From: Thermothelomyces thermophilus ATCC 42464
Lineage: Eukaryota > Ascomycota > Sordariomycetes > Sordariales > Chaetomiaceae
DNA: 64,000 bases
Assembly: GCF_000226095.1 (NCBI RefSeq)
Contig: NC_016472.1
Coordinates: forward strand, 434,001-498,000
Direction: 5' to 3'
This document shows positions 24,021-35,882 of the stretch, piece by piece (position 1 is the first letter of the stretch; each line of letters begins with the position of its first letter). The notes under the pieces are model-generated. The model was not told the DNA's origin, searched no databases, and saw only the letters and a list, made by a program, of their open reading frames with translations. Position numbers and translations under genes: made by a program.

Positions 24021-26683
24021 TTTGGGTGGGTGCCGTGGGAGCTAGAGTGATTGCTTGCTCGTCGTTTAAGAGCGGCGACTGAACGGCCAAGGCTGACGAC
24101 GGGTTGATTCCGAAGCTCTGGACACTTGTTCAGCTCTGGCACCTGCACAGCTAGCTCCAACGCACGGCTCATCTTGCCAAGACAACTCGCTCCTTGGGCC
24201 AAAGTACGGATAGTCCGTACAGTTTGCACTACGCCAAATCCGGCTAGCGCAGCATCCAAGCTTGGCGATCAATCCCCCGTGCCGAGACCGTAGTGTACAG
24301 AGTAAATCCGAGCAAGCACCCAGAATACTCCGTACTCTGGCACACATGCAGCATCGAACAATGCAGAACCGCAGGACCTCTCCAACCTTGCACAGGTGCC
24401 TATATCGATTGCCGGGGCGAAACTCTCGTGGTAATGACGTTATGTGGGGAGAAATGCCGATAAGAACGTATTCTTTTGGGATTCTGTTGGAAACTTGCAA
24501 TGAACAGCGAAAAGCATAGAATAGGGCACAGTTACTCCGTATGTCTTGCTTTCATTCCGTACCTCAGCTTCCTTAGGGACTCCCAAAAACATAGCCAACT
24601 TTGGAACCGTCTGCTTCTTTTCAGCCTCTTTGCTCTCGAAACGTTGTTGGCTAGTACGCAGTACAGATGTCAATATTTACCCTTCTATACGGAGATACTT
24701 CGATCGTATATGGATTGCCTTTTTTTTGCCACACCTGGTTGTTGTCTTTCCATGCCCCGAAACGTTGAATCGAATACTGGGTGAGGATGGGAGGTCCTCT
24801 CGCCTGCGTAGTCAGACGAGGTAGAATACGCATCAAGCTATACTTCCGTCCAGGTCCTTGCGGGACCGCTTATCGCGACAGTTACCCCCGCCGCTTTGTT
24901 GTTGAATGGGCGCCCGGGGGGTTGCACTTGTATCCAGACAAATCACTCCACGCCACCCCCGGATATCCGGCCAAGGCCAAATCAAGAAATACATCGGGGC
25001 AGACGGCTTTGGCGCGGAGCAGTTCAGTGTTTCCCAACACTCCGCCGCCACGACAGCCTAGAAGGAAGAGGCGAAATGCGGCAAAGCCAGATACGAAGTT
25101 CGGCGGCGGTTGGGAATCGAATAGATTGGATCTTTCCCTGGCGGGGTTTCTCGTATGCAAATCTGCATGCAACCAACCTTTTTTTGACTAATAATCGGCA
25201 TGTCATGGCGTACCTTAGCGACGTTGACTCCGTACTAGTACAGACTTGGTAGTATGATCTGGTACACACTAGAATAGGCAATTGAGCTTGGTATCGCCCA
25301 TTTTCCCACCACATCACAGACGCCCAGAGAACAAATGCACACTCCAGCAGAGCAGCCCACCCGCGCGCCCGCCAAATGGCATCCATCAGAACACTCGACG
25401 CAGATGGTTCCTTCAGCGCAGCGGCGCCTCGCCAGTCTCCTCGCCGTCATCAGAGACGTGGATGGATTCGCCGCCTGGAAACGAAACGCCGCACAGGCAA
25501 CCCAGATAAACCGAACCCGAGCTTGGATGGACAAATACGTCATATCCGGCATCAGATGAACGTACCGCTGGGGTAGTTGTAGTTATCCCAGTTCGTGTCA
25601 GAACCCCGCTCGGTAGAAGACTCGTTTGTTGCTCTCCGTAGCGTACGTATTGGTCCACAAAACAAGTGGGCCATTCCCGGTCCTAGCTTGAATGCTCTCA
25701 GCGGTTTACACTAGTGTATAGTAGCGTGGTGTAACTGACCGGGTATGTGCACTCCTGTATACTACTAGTTAGTAGTGTAGGCACTGGCGACGGGCACATG
25801 CACTGCTCAGAACCCAGCACGCGTTGAAGAGGACATGACTTGACGATAACTCCCTGCGATCGGCCTGATTTCGCGTCGTCGGAGAGAGACGATCGAGCCG
25901 CGCCGCAGGCGCCGCTTGCTTCAAACAGCACCCTGCCTCCTTCTCGCGATCCTAACAACAGTTTCCAAATGCAGGGCTGCGTCGCGGAACTTGCAGGTAC
26001 TGTGGCTGCTGATCCCTGCTCTACCTGCTCTAGCGGAGCGAACGCGGGGGAACATTGGAACATGAACCGACAAGGATGTGTAAGCTCGAGCCTATCACGA
26101 GAGCGTCCCCGATTGAGCTGCCAAGCTCGGCCAATCCAAAGCAGCCGGTGGCCTCGGGAGCTTCCATGACGGATCCGGGGTTGCTGGAGCCGTTGAGCCG
26201 TTTGCCTTTAAAATCACGGCAGCGCTGTTCCTTCCTTCAGTGCCGTTCTCATCATCCTTGACCAGCTCAAAAAGCCAGCCTGCGCTCGCTCGTTTTGAAG
26301 AAGTTGTTTTGGGCCTGATTTCCTTTTTTTTATCCTCACTTTCGTTTGTGCAATTCAGCCATTGCATTGAAGCAAGCTTGGGTATATCCCTCGCTGTAAT
26401 TGTTTAATTTGGCTCCGTAATCATCCCCCCTGATTCCTGATCCCTGAACCCGGAAAGCTTCATCAGACGAAGGTAAGTCAACAAACACCGTGACAAGTGC
26501 AGAAATGCGGGCTCCGTCCCCACGCCACCTCCATTGCTCTTTCTTGTTTTGCTGTCCGGCTCCGAGGTCCGAGTTGCTCACACAATATCTAACCACAAGT
26601 GGTCCGGCGCCCCTTCAATCTGAGCTTGGCAACTCCCAGATACCGCAACTCACTTCCAACGAGCTCCCCCGTCAGCATCCGCG
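24021..26683. other. Divergent intergenic, SWP1 / GPI protein
   Basis: About 2.7 kb between two divergent start codons. No frame with a recognisable domain. It contains TGTACGGA (24,214 reversed), several TACTCCGTA-like motifs (24,328; 24,533; 25,223) and an ACTAGTGTATAGTAG cluster near 25,710. The last 300 bp are CT/GA-mixed and probably the promoter of the GPI protein gene. Confidence 0.5.
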
Positions 26684-27459
26684 ATGGTTTCTTTCCGGAC
26701 AACACTCCTGGCGCTCGCCAGCGCCGTCGCCGTCTCGGCCGATTACTACATCGACCCCGACTCGGTTCCGCTCTCGCTCCGGAGTAAGCTTAGCCCCCCC
26801 GAACTGAAAATTTCTCCAAGCGGCCCCAGCGGGAGGACTGACAGTGGCATGACAGAGGCGTGGTGCAGCGACCAGCGGAGCATGTGCAAGCCCATCTGCC
26901 TTGACATGGGCGCGAGTGGCCCGACGTTGGACAACTCTTGCGACCCCGTACGTATTTTTCCCCGGATCCCCCGGATATTGCAAATGAAAAAGAGAGAGAG
27001 GAACAGGAGAGAGAGAGCCATGGCAGACAAGCTAACCGGTGCCTTGACCAATAACAGGAAACCCTCACGTACGGTTGTGTCTGCAGCGACGGCAAGCAGC
27101 CTAACGTGTCCGAGTACACCCTGACGTTGCCGTACTACGTGTGCATGGCCTGGGGCGAGCAGTGCGTGGAGGGGTGCGGCGACGACAACCAGTGCCAGTC
27201 GGACTGCCGGGAGAAGCACCCCTGCGGTGCCCAGAGCCCCAAGAAGGCCAATACGACGCAGACGTCCTCGTCCACCACGGCTTCCGCCACCGCCGCCCCG
27301 ACCGACCAGGTCTTCGACGGCCTCGGCGACGGCTCGGACGACTCGGACTCGGATAGTAGCAACAAGGGCAATGCGGCCGGCGCCCTGCGCCTCGGCGACT
27401 CGTATGGAGTTGCCCTCCTGGCCGGTAGCCTGTTTGCTGGCTTTGCCCTGGTGCTCTAG
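26684..27459 (+). CDS. GPI-anchored Cys-rich surface protein (DUF7707-like)
   Basis: Three exons: 26684-26783, 26856-26947 and 27058-27459, giving 197 residues; introns are 72 and 110 bp. A signal peptide (residues 1-19, ending AVSADYY) leads to a compact Cys-rich domain (about 35-125) with WCSDQRSMCKPIC, YGCVCSDGKQPN and YYVCMAWGEQCVEGC, about a dozen cysteines in all. Then comes a Ser/Thr/Asp-rich linker (about 130-172) and a hydrophobic C-terminus (SYGVALLAGSLFAGFALVL) that fits a GPI attachment signal. The layout and Cys pattern match the fungal DUF7707 family of GPI-anchored wall proteins, which have no known enzymatic role. Signal, disulphide domain, glycosylated stalk and GPI signal all indicate plasma membrane or wall location. 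Confidence 0.87.
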
Positions 27460-27935
27460 ATGGTTTCAATCTAGGCGACAGCGAGAATCGGTAGATGGAA
27501 GTCGGGAAGTTGGTGCGAAGTCAAAGGACTGGTTGTTGGTCTTAATAAAGGCGGGCCGAGAAAACCTGGATCTGCCCAACAGGTCCTGTGGTGGGAAGTG
27601 GTTGGTTCCTTGGCAGCGGCGTGCCCCACGATTATACAGATAGGAGGGGAAAGTATAGGTTATGGCTAATTTCCTGTTTGAAACAGACTCAGACCAGAGA
27701 GTTTTGTGTAGTAATACTAAGGATTACAGCACAGGCCCAGCACCGGAGTAGTATGAGTACCTCCCGGGCCCCTCTTCCAAACCATGCTCTTGAATGTTTA
27801 GGACCAAAGATCTTCCTCTCTCGAACAAGAACACATTGCCCCATAAAATCCTTTGCTGAGGAATGTAGGTTTTGTTAGTCTTCTGCATCGTGTCATCCCC
27901 CCCCCCTCCTTCTCTGAATTGCCATTCGTGCCTCA
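27460..27935. other. Convergent intergenic, GPI protein / amidase
   Basis: About 480 bp between two convergent stop codons. No gene; expected 3' UTRs. A C-run lies at 27,898-27,907. Confidence 0.5.
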
Positions 27936-30268
27936 TCAGTGCTCCCCTTCCTCCTTCTGCTGGTCTTCCTCTCCCTCGATATTCCCATCCTTGTCCACGT
28001 TCTTCCCAGCCGCTAGCGCTGCAGCCCTCGCCTCTTGGGCCTCGGCGACGTTCTGCCTCGAAGCTCGAGCCAGGTCAGCCCACTTCCTGGCCTCACCAAT
28101 GGGGTCCGCCCACTGCTCGGGCCTTCGCCTGCCTCCGGGATACACGTCGTTCAGGTAGCTCTCCCGCTCCCTCGCGAAGGCCAGCAGCTGCTCCTCAGCG
28201 CCCCACTCCCCCATCGCCATGAGCCCGACAGGCAGCATGCCCTCACCTTGCTTGGGCTCGACGTACCCGGCCGGGAACGACACGGCGGGGCAGCCGCTCA
28301 AGTTGGCGAGCCAGGCGTACGTCATGTTGCGGATCGACATGTTCCCGTCGAAGCAGCCGTACTTGTCGTCGCCTTCGGTAATGGGCCAGCCGGCCATGGG
28401 CGTCGCCGGGCTCAGGATCATCATGCCAGGGTACTTTTCCCACAAGAAGGCCAAGTGCTGCATGATGACTTGGCGGATCTGTCCGTACTTGAGGAAGTCA
28501 ATGGCCGGGGTCTGGGAGCCCGTGCCGATGACGACGCGATTGGGATAGTTGAGCATGTCGAGGAACGACGAGGGCGTCTCGGCGCGGTTGCGCGCGTCAG
28601 CCGCCGCCTCGGTGACGCAGATGGCCGAGTGGGCTAGCTGGCCCTCGCGGAGGAAGGGCAGCCGGATGTCGATGACTTCGTAGCCGAGCGCGACGAGGTG
28701 GTCCAGCGACTGGTCTAAGATCCGGAGCACGTCCTGGTCGACCGTGCCGCCAATCCACTCTCGGCAGATGCCGAGGTATTTCTTGGCCGAGGGTTCCGGA
28801 GGCGTGGACACGGCGAACAAGCTCTGGACCGGGTCCTCTGGATTCGGCTGTGCCATGAAGCGGTAGGCGATGGTCAGGTCCGCAGCCGTCGATGCTATGG
28901 GGCCGAGGGCGCACACAGACGAGCTCATGTGACAGACCCGGTTGTGCGTGGGCTTGAGGCCATAGACGCCGCAGAACGCAGATGGGATACGGATACTGCC
29001 TCCTAACAAGGGAGATAAGAGAGGAAAAGACGAACACGTCAGAGCATTGCCTTAGCGGTTTAGCTCAGCTGACTCACCTGCATCTGATCCAACAGCGATA
29101 GGCACGAGCCCAGCAGAGACAGCAGACGCGCAACCCGATGACGATCCGCCTGGGTAGTACGACTTGTTGTACCAGTTCCGGGGGGTTCCCGTTGTTGGCT
29201 TGAGAATGGGTGCTGTTAGTTCACGCTTTCCATGACAGGGTATGCAGCTGTCAAGGTGCTCACGTTGCAGCCAGTCGTATCTACAATGCTGTTAGCAAAC
29301 GGCATGATTTAGAAACGGCGGAGCAGAAAGAGGGAAGAAAGAACAAAGAAGAAGAAGGAGAAGAACGCACCCATGCCGATCTCGTGCTGGTTTAGCTTGC
29401 CCATCATGATGGCCCCGGCCTCCTTCAACTTCCTGACAGGCCAAGCTGAACGTTCTGGCAACGTGTTGAAGTACTTGTGGGCGTCATTCACCTTCATACC
29501 CATCAAGGACACGTAGCCTTCGACATCCACATCGTCCTTGACGCCGAAAGGCACGCCGTCCAAGTAAGAGAGCGGCTTCCCTTGAGCCCAGCGCTCGGTC
29601 GACGCTGCGGCCGCCTCCAGGACATCCCGGGCACGCATCTGCGTGAAAGCGATGGCGTATTCCTTTGGCTCCGGCTCGCGGTCGCGGTCGATCAGCGGCA
29701 GCAGAGCCTCGACCACTTGGGTCGGCGTCGCCGCTCCAGACTTGTAGAGCTCGTGATAATCCGCGATCGAGGAGAAGCGGCCGGCGAGGCCCGCGGGCTG
29801 GGGCTGGACCAGCTCCGGCGGGACCTCGAGCAAGCCGCGCGGGGTGGTGCTGCTGGAGAGCGGAATGACATCGGGCTGGGCAGATAGCACCGACGTGCTT
29901 CAGTACACTGCCCCGGCGGCATGTTCTCTGTAACCCGTACGTACCTGGATCCGCCACGCGACGCCGTTCAGGTCGGGGGTGAATTTGATTTGGCCGAACT
30001 TGGCGTTTTTCCAGAGCAGCCTCTGGATGAAAGCGAAACGTTCAACCCTGTGGCATATGTCAGCAACCTCGCTCCGCACCAAAACCTTCGTGTCCGCTCT
30101 CAAGCGTGGGAGAAATCAAAACAGCGCTTACACGAACGAAGCGATGACAAGACCTCGGCCGCGCAGAGGAGGGTTCGTGTCCTTCTCCAGACGGTATTCC
30201 AGAGCAGAAGCCGGTGCTTCTTTGGCCCCCGGATGGTTGGCGAAAGCTTTCCGATTGGCGTGAGCCAT
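27936..30268 (-). CDS. Amidase signature family enzyme
   Basis: Six exons: 30268-30132, 30047-29945, 29875-29371, 29280-29264 (17 bp), 29198-29078 and 29002-27936, giving 649 residues; introns are 65-90 bp. Splicing restores the amidase signature: catalytic Lys193 in PFGVKDDVD, the cis-Ser in PGGSSSG (about 273-275) and nucleophile Ser297 in SDAGGSIRIPS, the Ser-cisSer-Lys triad. The micro-exon supplies part of DTTGCN just before the glycine-rich loop. No signal peptide, so probably cytosolic. Family members hydrolyse amides (acetamide, fatty acid amides, indole acetamide); the substrate here cannot be read from sequence. The first 80 residues are an extension ahead of the core, and the C-terminus is charged (GNIEGEEDQQKEEG). 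Confidence 0.92.
29264..29280 (-). other. 17-nt internal micro-exon of the amidase
   Basis: Bounded by introns 29370-29281 (ends TTGTAG) and 29263-29199 (starts GTGAGC, branch AACTAAC, ends CTCAAG). The exon reads the last two bases of an Asp codon plus TTGCN, a segment expected in amidases just before the Gly-Ser-rich loop. Without it the flanking exons do not join in frame with the family sequence. Confidence 0.8.
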
Positions 30269-31345
30269 GCTGCTGGCCTCGACTTCGAAGTGTTGAGACG
30301 GACGATAGGCGATGAGTTAAGCGTTGGCAATCTGGTCTTTGATCGGTGCTGATGTCTGATTGAAGCAGCGATGCAGGTCGGCAGATGACTATCAACCGTC
30401 TGCCCGTTTCATCTCAACTTGCCGCAAGCGCATGTATGCGACTCGGTGCATATACGGATTACATACAAGCTCTGTAGGCAACGGATATACCTGGTATGTA
30501 TGTTGTATGTTTCAGTGGTATAGTACGGAATGCAATCCACTACACTACACGGTCGGTTACACTACACAGTAAAGCGCGTCGGGTATTGCCCGATTGGGAA
30601 TTGCTGGGCGCCATCCGCTCTCGCGCAGTGCAGGCGTTCCCGGCCCGGTTATGGAAGGTCCTGCTACACCCCAGGAACACAGCTGACTCGCTACAAACCA
30701 GGAGATCGGTTCAAGGCGCCTTCCATATCTTCGCCGCCCAACTCATCAGTGGGAGCGACTTCCCAAAAACTCATTTGTTGTTGCACAGACAGGCATAAGT
30801 TATAACCCAGAACCGGAGCTTCACCGCCCGTAGATTTTCACGTGTCAAGCCGATTGGTGTGGATCCTCGGAAGCCAACCGGGGAGCGCCCCCATCTCTGT
30901 TGGGATTTGATTCGCAATGTCTCAACAATTGAACTAAGAAAGGCAACAGAGAATCTCTGTTCAGTGCAGGAAAAGGTGGAACCTCTAGCGTCGCTTTGCA
31001 CTCGAATTAGCGACCTCCATCTGCCGAATCCGTACACATCCGCTCGTTGTAATCCGTACAGGACGCAATTCTCCCGTCCCTCGGCTGAACAATTTTTTTT
31101 TCTTGCCTGTTCTTCATGTTCCTGCTTCTTTCCCGCCTTCCCCAACCCCCCCGGTCGACAAGCAGGAGCGCTCAACCAGGACCCTTGATTATCTGAAGGA
31201 AACCCCTTCCTGGCCGCTACCCAATCCCAAGCGCTTCCCGGCGGTCAAACACACCTGCCTTTCACAGTAAAGCAGCCCCTCGAACTGCAAGTTGGTGGTT
31301 GTTTGCGTCACCACCGGCACACCTCCTCCTACTCAGCAGCCGATC
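30269..31345. promoter_or_regulatory. Divergent promoter region, amidase / phosphotransferase
   Basis: About 1.1 kb between divergent starts. It carries two reversed TGTACGGA copies (31,029 and 31,053), an ACTACAC-rich stretch near 30,538-30,566 and a T-run at about 31,093-31,101. No gene seen. Confidence 0.5.
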
Positions 31346-32932
31346 ATGGATTTCTACAGCAGTAGTGCGTGAAGCAAGCTCCGCCCCGCCTTTGCTGATG
31401 CCCTGAATACGGCGCTCCTGGCCAGAGGCCGTTTACAGATCCCGTCCGAGCTAACCACGGCGCCGCCCACACCATAGAACAAGCAGCCGCCGAGTGCGTC
31501 TCGGACGAGGCCCTCATCCACCTCAAGTCCTACAAGTACTCGGCCGTCGACAAGTCGCCCATATCCAACTACATCCTGCGCCCATACGTACGCACTGCCC
31601 CGCCCCCGCTCGGCAAGTTTCCCACGCGCCCCGCGCGCGCCGACCGCTTGCTCTCTGCGATACAAGACGGACACAGCTAAGATGGGAACAGTGGAACGCC
31701 TTTGTCGAGCTGCTGCCGCTATGGCTGGCCCCAAACATGGTAACCCTTCTTGGGTTCATGTGCATCCTCTTCAATGTCGGCTTGATGGTCATCATGGTGC
31801 CGGATCTTGAAGGACCAGTAAGGCCCACCGATACGTCTTTTTGCAGCGCCCGGCTAACCTCCTTGCCCTTTTCCTCCTCCCCGCCTCCTCAAAGGCACCA
31901 TCATGGGTGTACTACAGCTTTGCCTTGGGCCTCTTCATGTACCAGACCTTCGACAACGTCGACGGCAAGCAGGCACGCCGCACCGGCACCTCGAGCGGCC
32001 TCGGCGAGCTCTTCGACCATGGCATCGACAGCCTCAACTGCACCCTCGCCAGTCTCCTCGAGACGGCTGCCCTAGGCCTCGGCACCTCTCAGTCCGGCGT
32101 CTTTACGGCCCTCTGCCCTTGCCTGCCCATGTTCTTCTCCACCTGGGAAACCTACCACACCCACACCCTCTACCTGGGTGTCATTAATGGCCCGACCGAA
32201 GGCCTCCTGCTCGCCTGCACCTTCATGATCCTGTCGGGGTACTATGGCCCAGGCATCTGGACCGAGCCCCTGGTCAAGCTCTTCGGCCCGCGCATCGAGG
32301 CGCTCCGCATCTTAGGCCTGACCGACGAAACGCTCGCGCACCTCTCGATCCGCGACTTCTGGGTGGCCTTCATCGTGCTCTCCCTGCTCTTCACCCACAT
32401 CCCCTTCTGCATCTACCACGTCGTGAAAGCTCGCCGCGCCCGGAACCTGCCCGTCGCGCCCGTCTTTCTCGAGTGGACCCCGATGGTCGTGTACACCGTC
32501 TCCATCGGCGCCTGGCTGTACTCGCCTTACTCCACCATCTGCTCCGAGAACCACTTGGTGCTGTTTTGCTTCATCATGAGCTTCGTCTTTGGCCGCATGA
32601 CCACCAAGATGATCCTGGCGCACCTCACCCGCCAGCCGTTCCCCTATTGGACCGTCATGCTGTGGCCACTGGTCGGCGGCGCAGTCCTGGGGAACCTGCC
32701 CCGGCTGGGGCTGCCGGCCGTCTCGGCCAAGGTCGAGTACATGTACCTGCTGGGGTACTTGGTGTTCGCAGCAGTGGTGTACTTCCGGTGGGCGTGGCTC
32801 GTGACGACGAGCATCTGCCGCTTCCTGGGGATCAACTGCCTGACGATTCCGTACGAGAAGCAGAGACTGGTTCACCAGCAGTCTCAGGGGATCCTGAACG
32901 GGATGCCGGCAAATGGAAGGAAGGTGGACTAA
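31346..32932 (+). CDS. EPT1: Choline/ethanolamine phosphotransferase (CPT1/EPT1 family)
   Basis: Four exons: 31346-31364 (19 bp), 31478-31587, 31692-31817 and 31895-32932, giving 430 residues; introns are 113, 104 and 77 bp. A complete CDP-alcohol phosphotransferase motif is present: Asp108-Gly109, Ala112-Arg113, Gly122, Asp126 and Asp130, matching DG-x2-AR-x8-G-x3-D-x3-D exactly. The N-terminus has the family stretch LIHLKSYKYSAVDKSP, and several hydrophobic segments follow through the rest of the protein. The family makes phosphatidylethanolamine or phosphatidylcholine from CDP-ethanolamine or CDP-choline and diacylglycerol in ER/Golgi membranes (Kennedy pathway). Which alcohol is preferred cannot be told by eye. 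The first exon join is the least certain part: a second acceptor (AAGCAG, ending 31486) would also keep frame. Confidence 0.92.
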
Positions 32933-33535
32933 ATTCCTAGAGAGGACGAGGGAATGATAAACAACGTTCTGAGATGTGGTAACTGGTCAGGATATAATGG
33001 GAGAAATGGAGTAAATTCGATGACCGGCGCTGTGGGATGATGAAGGCATTGGGTTTTTTTGCATCAGAGCATGGCGTTTGTATGGTTTCGGGTTGTCGCC
33101 GTTGGCATTCATGCATGCGTTGACTTAGCAAGGCCCTTGCCGGCGGGCGATAGTGCTCTAAGCGGTCTTAGATCTTTGGTAATGAGCTGGAATGGTAAAG
33201 ATAATAGACCACGCGTACATATATATCTTTTTCATCGCCGCTCACGAACTTGAACCCGGAGCAGCATTGACTATTCGGACCGTCCTTTAGAAAAGGAAGA
33301 GAAAAAAAAGGCAAAGTTTATCTGAGGCTTGATCAAGAGGCTTCTTACTTCAAAAGGCCGCTACTTTTACACGTGGGGAGGACTGCACAAGGACAGTTCG
33401 TCACTTAATATTTTCGGAGAAGATGAATGAGTGGTCATGATCCAAGATTATCATTACTCCAAACGTCGTGTCTTCGTTACAAGAGCGAGTATAGGAAAGG
33501 CGAGGCATGCGGCGCGAGGGCCATGCGCCGCATGG
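32933..33535. other. Convergent intergenic, EPT1 / YPT35
   Basis: About 600 bp between two convergent stop codons; no gene seen. Confidence 0.5.
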
Positions 33536-34993
33536 TCATGAGAAGAGGAAATCCTTTAGGACCGGCGAGCCCGAGAATTCTGGGTTCAACAGGATGCAGC
33601 TGGGACAAGTGTCAGCATCATAGGTCTCTCACTCTCACCAACACGTTTTCCTGGAATGAGAGGGTTTGGGGGAGAGAGGGACAGGGGAGGGGCGTCCGGG
33701 AAGGAGGGGTGGACGAACTTCAAGAAGTACTGCAGCCCGGCCCGCCTCTTCTCGAGGAAGCGCGGGTGGAAGCGCTTGAGCACGCTCTTGGGCGGCAGGG
33801 CCGGCACGGCCGCCTCGAAGCCGGGGAAGGTCTGGACCAGCCGCCGACGGAGGTCGTCGAACTCGGAGTAGCGCTTGCGGATGTTCATGCGGGAGCCCTG
33901 GAGGCGGGAACCCTGTCAGCTGTAACTCGCTCACTCACACGCACGCACACACACACACACACACCCCTCTTCTTCTTCCTCTTCCCCTTCCTCTTCCCCC
34001 TCCCCTCATGCGCACTTCCCTTCTCCATTGACCATGACCTAGTAAACTGGAGGAAGGAGGCAACGCGAAAAGAAAAAGAAAAAGGAAAAGGAAAAGGAAA
34101 AGGAAAAGGAAAAGAAAAAGGAAAAGAAAGAAACTCTGAGAGATCGGTAGACGCACGTTTAAGGTCTCCACCTTGATAATCCACACCACGAACGCTCCGA
34201 TGTTGGTCGTGCTCCCGTTGACGAGCACGTAGTCGGTCACCTGCACGCTGCGCGCCCAGCAAGCCCGGTTGCGCTCGCGCCCGTGCCGGTCGCCGCCGTT
34301 GCTGCGCCGACCTCCTCCTGCCACCGCCCCCGCCGGCCCCACCGACGCGCGCCCGTTTCCCACCGCGCCGCCGCTGCCGTTGACCCCTTCTCCTCCCCCC
34401 TCTTCTTCTCGCTCGTTGTCCTGCAACGTGATGGCGCCCGGGGGGAGGACCGACTCGGCGGAGGCGCTCGAGACGGTGCGCGCGTGGCCGTGCTGCCCGA
34501 GGAGGCGGCCGGAGGAGGATGATGATGATGATGATGATGCGGTGGCGGTGTGTGGGCGGGGTTGCTGCCCGTTTTGCTGCTGCTGCTTCTGCTGCTGTCG
34601 TTCGAGAAGGCGTGGGTTCGTCCAGTACGGGGGGATGGAGGCGCTCGGCGAGACCACTTCGTGCGAGGCGGCGTCGTCGGAGGGGATCGAGACATCGGAA
34701 GCGGCGTCATTGCCGCCGTCGCCGTCTTCCGGGAACAGCGGTGCCCGGTTGGATTCGGGGTCGGGATCGGGATCGGGTCCGCATCCGCGCTCGTGGGACG
34801 TGCTGGCGACAGGTTGTGCTATGCCATCTTCCGGCGGTGTCTGCTCCGGCGGTGTCTGCTTTGCAGGTTCCTCGTCACCATCGCGGGCGGCGCTGCCGCT
34901 GCCGCTGCCGCCGCCGTTGGGGGAGGGCTCTGGCGGGTGTGCTCGTTGCACCGACTGTTGTGGATGCTGCTCTGACTCGTGTTCCGACGCCAT
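33536..34993 (-). CDS. YPT35: YPT35-like PX domain protein
   Basis: Three exons: 34993-34157, 33897-33719 and 33599-33536, giving 359 residues; introns are 259 and 119 bp. The first 240 residues are low-complexity (Gly, Ser, Pro, Glu; Gln and Ser runs) with PPYWTNPRLLER near 120, a segment seen in fungal Ypt35 proteins. The PX domain begins near 245 (SVQVTDYVLVNG), with IRKRYSEFDDLRRRL holding the Arg-Tyr phosphoinositide motif and LPPKSVLKRFHPRFLEKRR following. The end LLNPEFSGSPVLKDFLFS matches the family and fixes the last exon. PX domains of this group bind PI3P on endosomes; yeast Ypt35 recruits Vps13 to endosomal and vacuolar membranes. Intron 2 uses the unusual donor GTTCGT. Confidence 0.88.
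33938..33964. repeat. (CA)n microsatellite in YPT35 intron 1
   Basis: About twelve CA units with CG interruptions, lying inside the first intron of the PX protein gene near its 3' end. Confidence 0.8.
34067..34133. repeat. (GGAAAA)n polypurine repeat in YPT35 intron 1
   Basis: Several GGAAAA and GAAAAA units in tandem on the + strand, so the intron RNA reads as a long CUUUUC pyrimidine tract about 25 bases after the 5' splice site. Confidence 0.85.
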
Positions 34994-35882
34994 CAGGCCA
35001 TCCGAAGCAGAAAAAAAAATGGGCTACCTCATGAAGCGTGTTGATCTGTTCAAGGGCCGCCTATCGAGGCAATGCGCAAAGAAGACGCAATTGTTGCGGC
35101 ACAGACAGAGCGCCGGGAAGGGGGGGGGAGGTTTGGGGATTGAATTGTCGGCCGTCAGCGCCTGCGGAGCACTAAACTTTTAAGGATTGGAACTGGCAAG
35201 GCTGTGTTCCTCTTGGCAAGCTCGTCGTGTTTAACTGTGCACTAGAGAGGATGTCATGGGGATTGAATGTATATATCAATAACTGTTCGAGATACTTCCA
35301 TGTCTGAGTTGGCGAAACACGGGGGTTGTGTGGGACAATGGCACCTAAAATCAAACAGGTAGCGGTTTCACGCCAAGATGATATCTGTCACTGCTCTGCC
35401 GCAGCACTTGAGCGCTGCAACGCATATCGTCACTTGCCCCACTAAAGCGTACCTTTGAGGGACTGGACAAAGGCGACGCATACTTGCCGCATTAGGTAAG
35501 TAGATAGTGCTGAAGTAGCAATACGATAGAAGTCAATCTTGGATATACATGTACTGTACATTTGGCGTCATCTGGCTGGGTTGGTGGTGGTCACGTCAGC
35601 TACGTACGTTACAGATCTGTTAATTCCGTAAACTGTCCTGTTCAACAAGAGATCATTTTTTTCTATACAAGTTCGAGATTTAGGGTTAGGGTACTGTTCA
35701 CTTGCAAGATAATAAAACAATCCCAACCCCCAACTAGACAAGAGCAAGCTGTCCATATCAGGAGGCTGGTTCTCTTGAGCTGTTACAGTGGGCGGCTTTG
35801 CAGTTGGCATTCGACATTGCAGGCCAGCTGGCAGCGCTCACCTCCTTACTTGCATGCATTGTGCTTGATTGGTATCGTTTAA
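34994..35882. other. Intergenic, YPT35 promoter
   Basis: About 890 bp with the promoter of the PX gene. TTAGGGTTAGGG (two telomere-type units) lies at 35,680-35,691. No gene recognised. Confidence 0.5.

Noticed and set aside
34269-35183. 304-codon + strand frame opposite the PX gene
   Set aside because: Reverse reading of the low-complexity Ser/Gly/Pro-rich N-terminus of YPT35.
35680-35691. TTAGGGTTAGGG interstitial telomere-like repeat
   Set aside because: Only two units; expected by chance often enough and not near a chromosome end signal.
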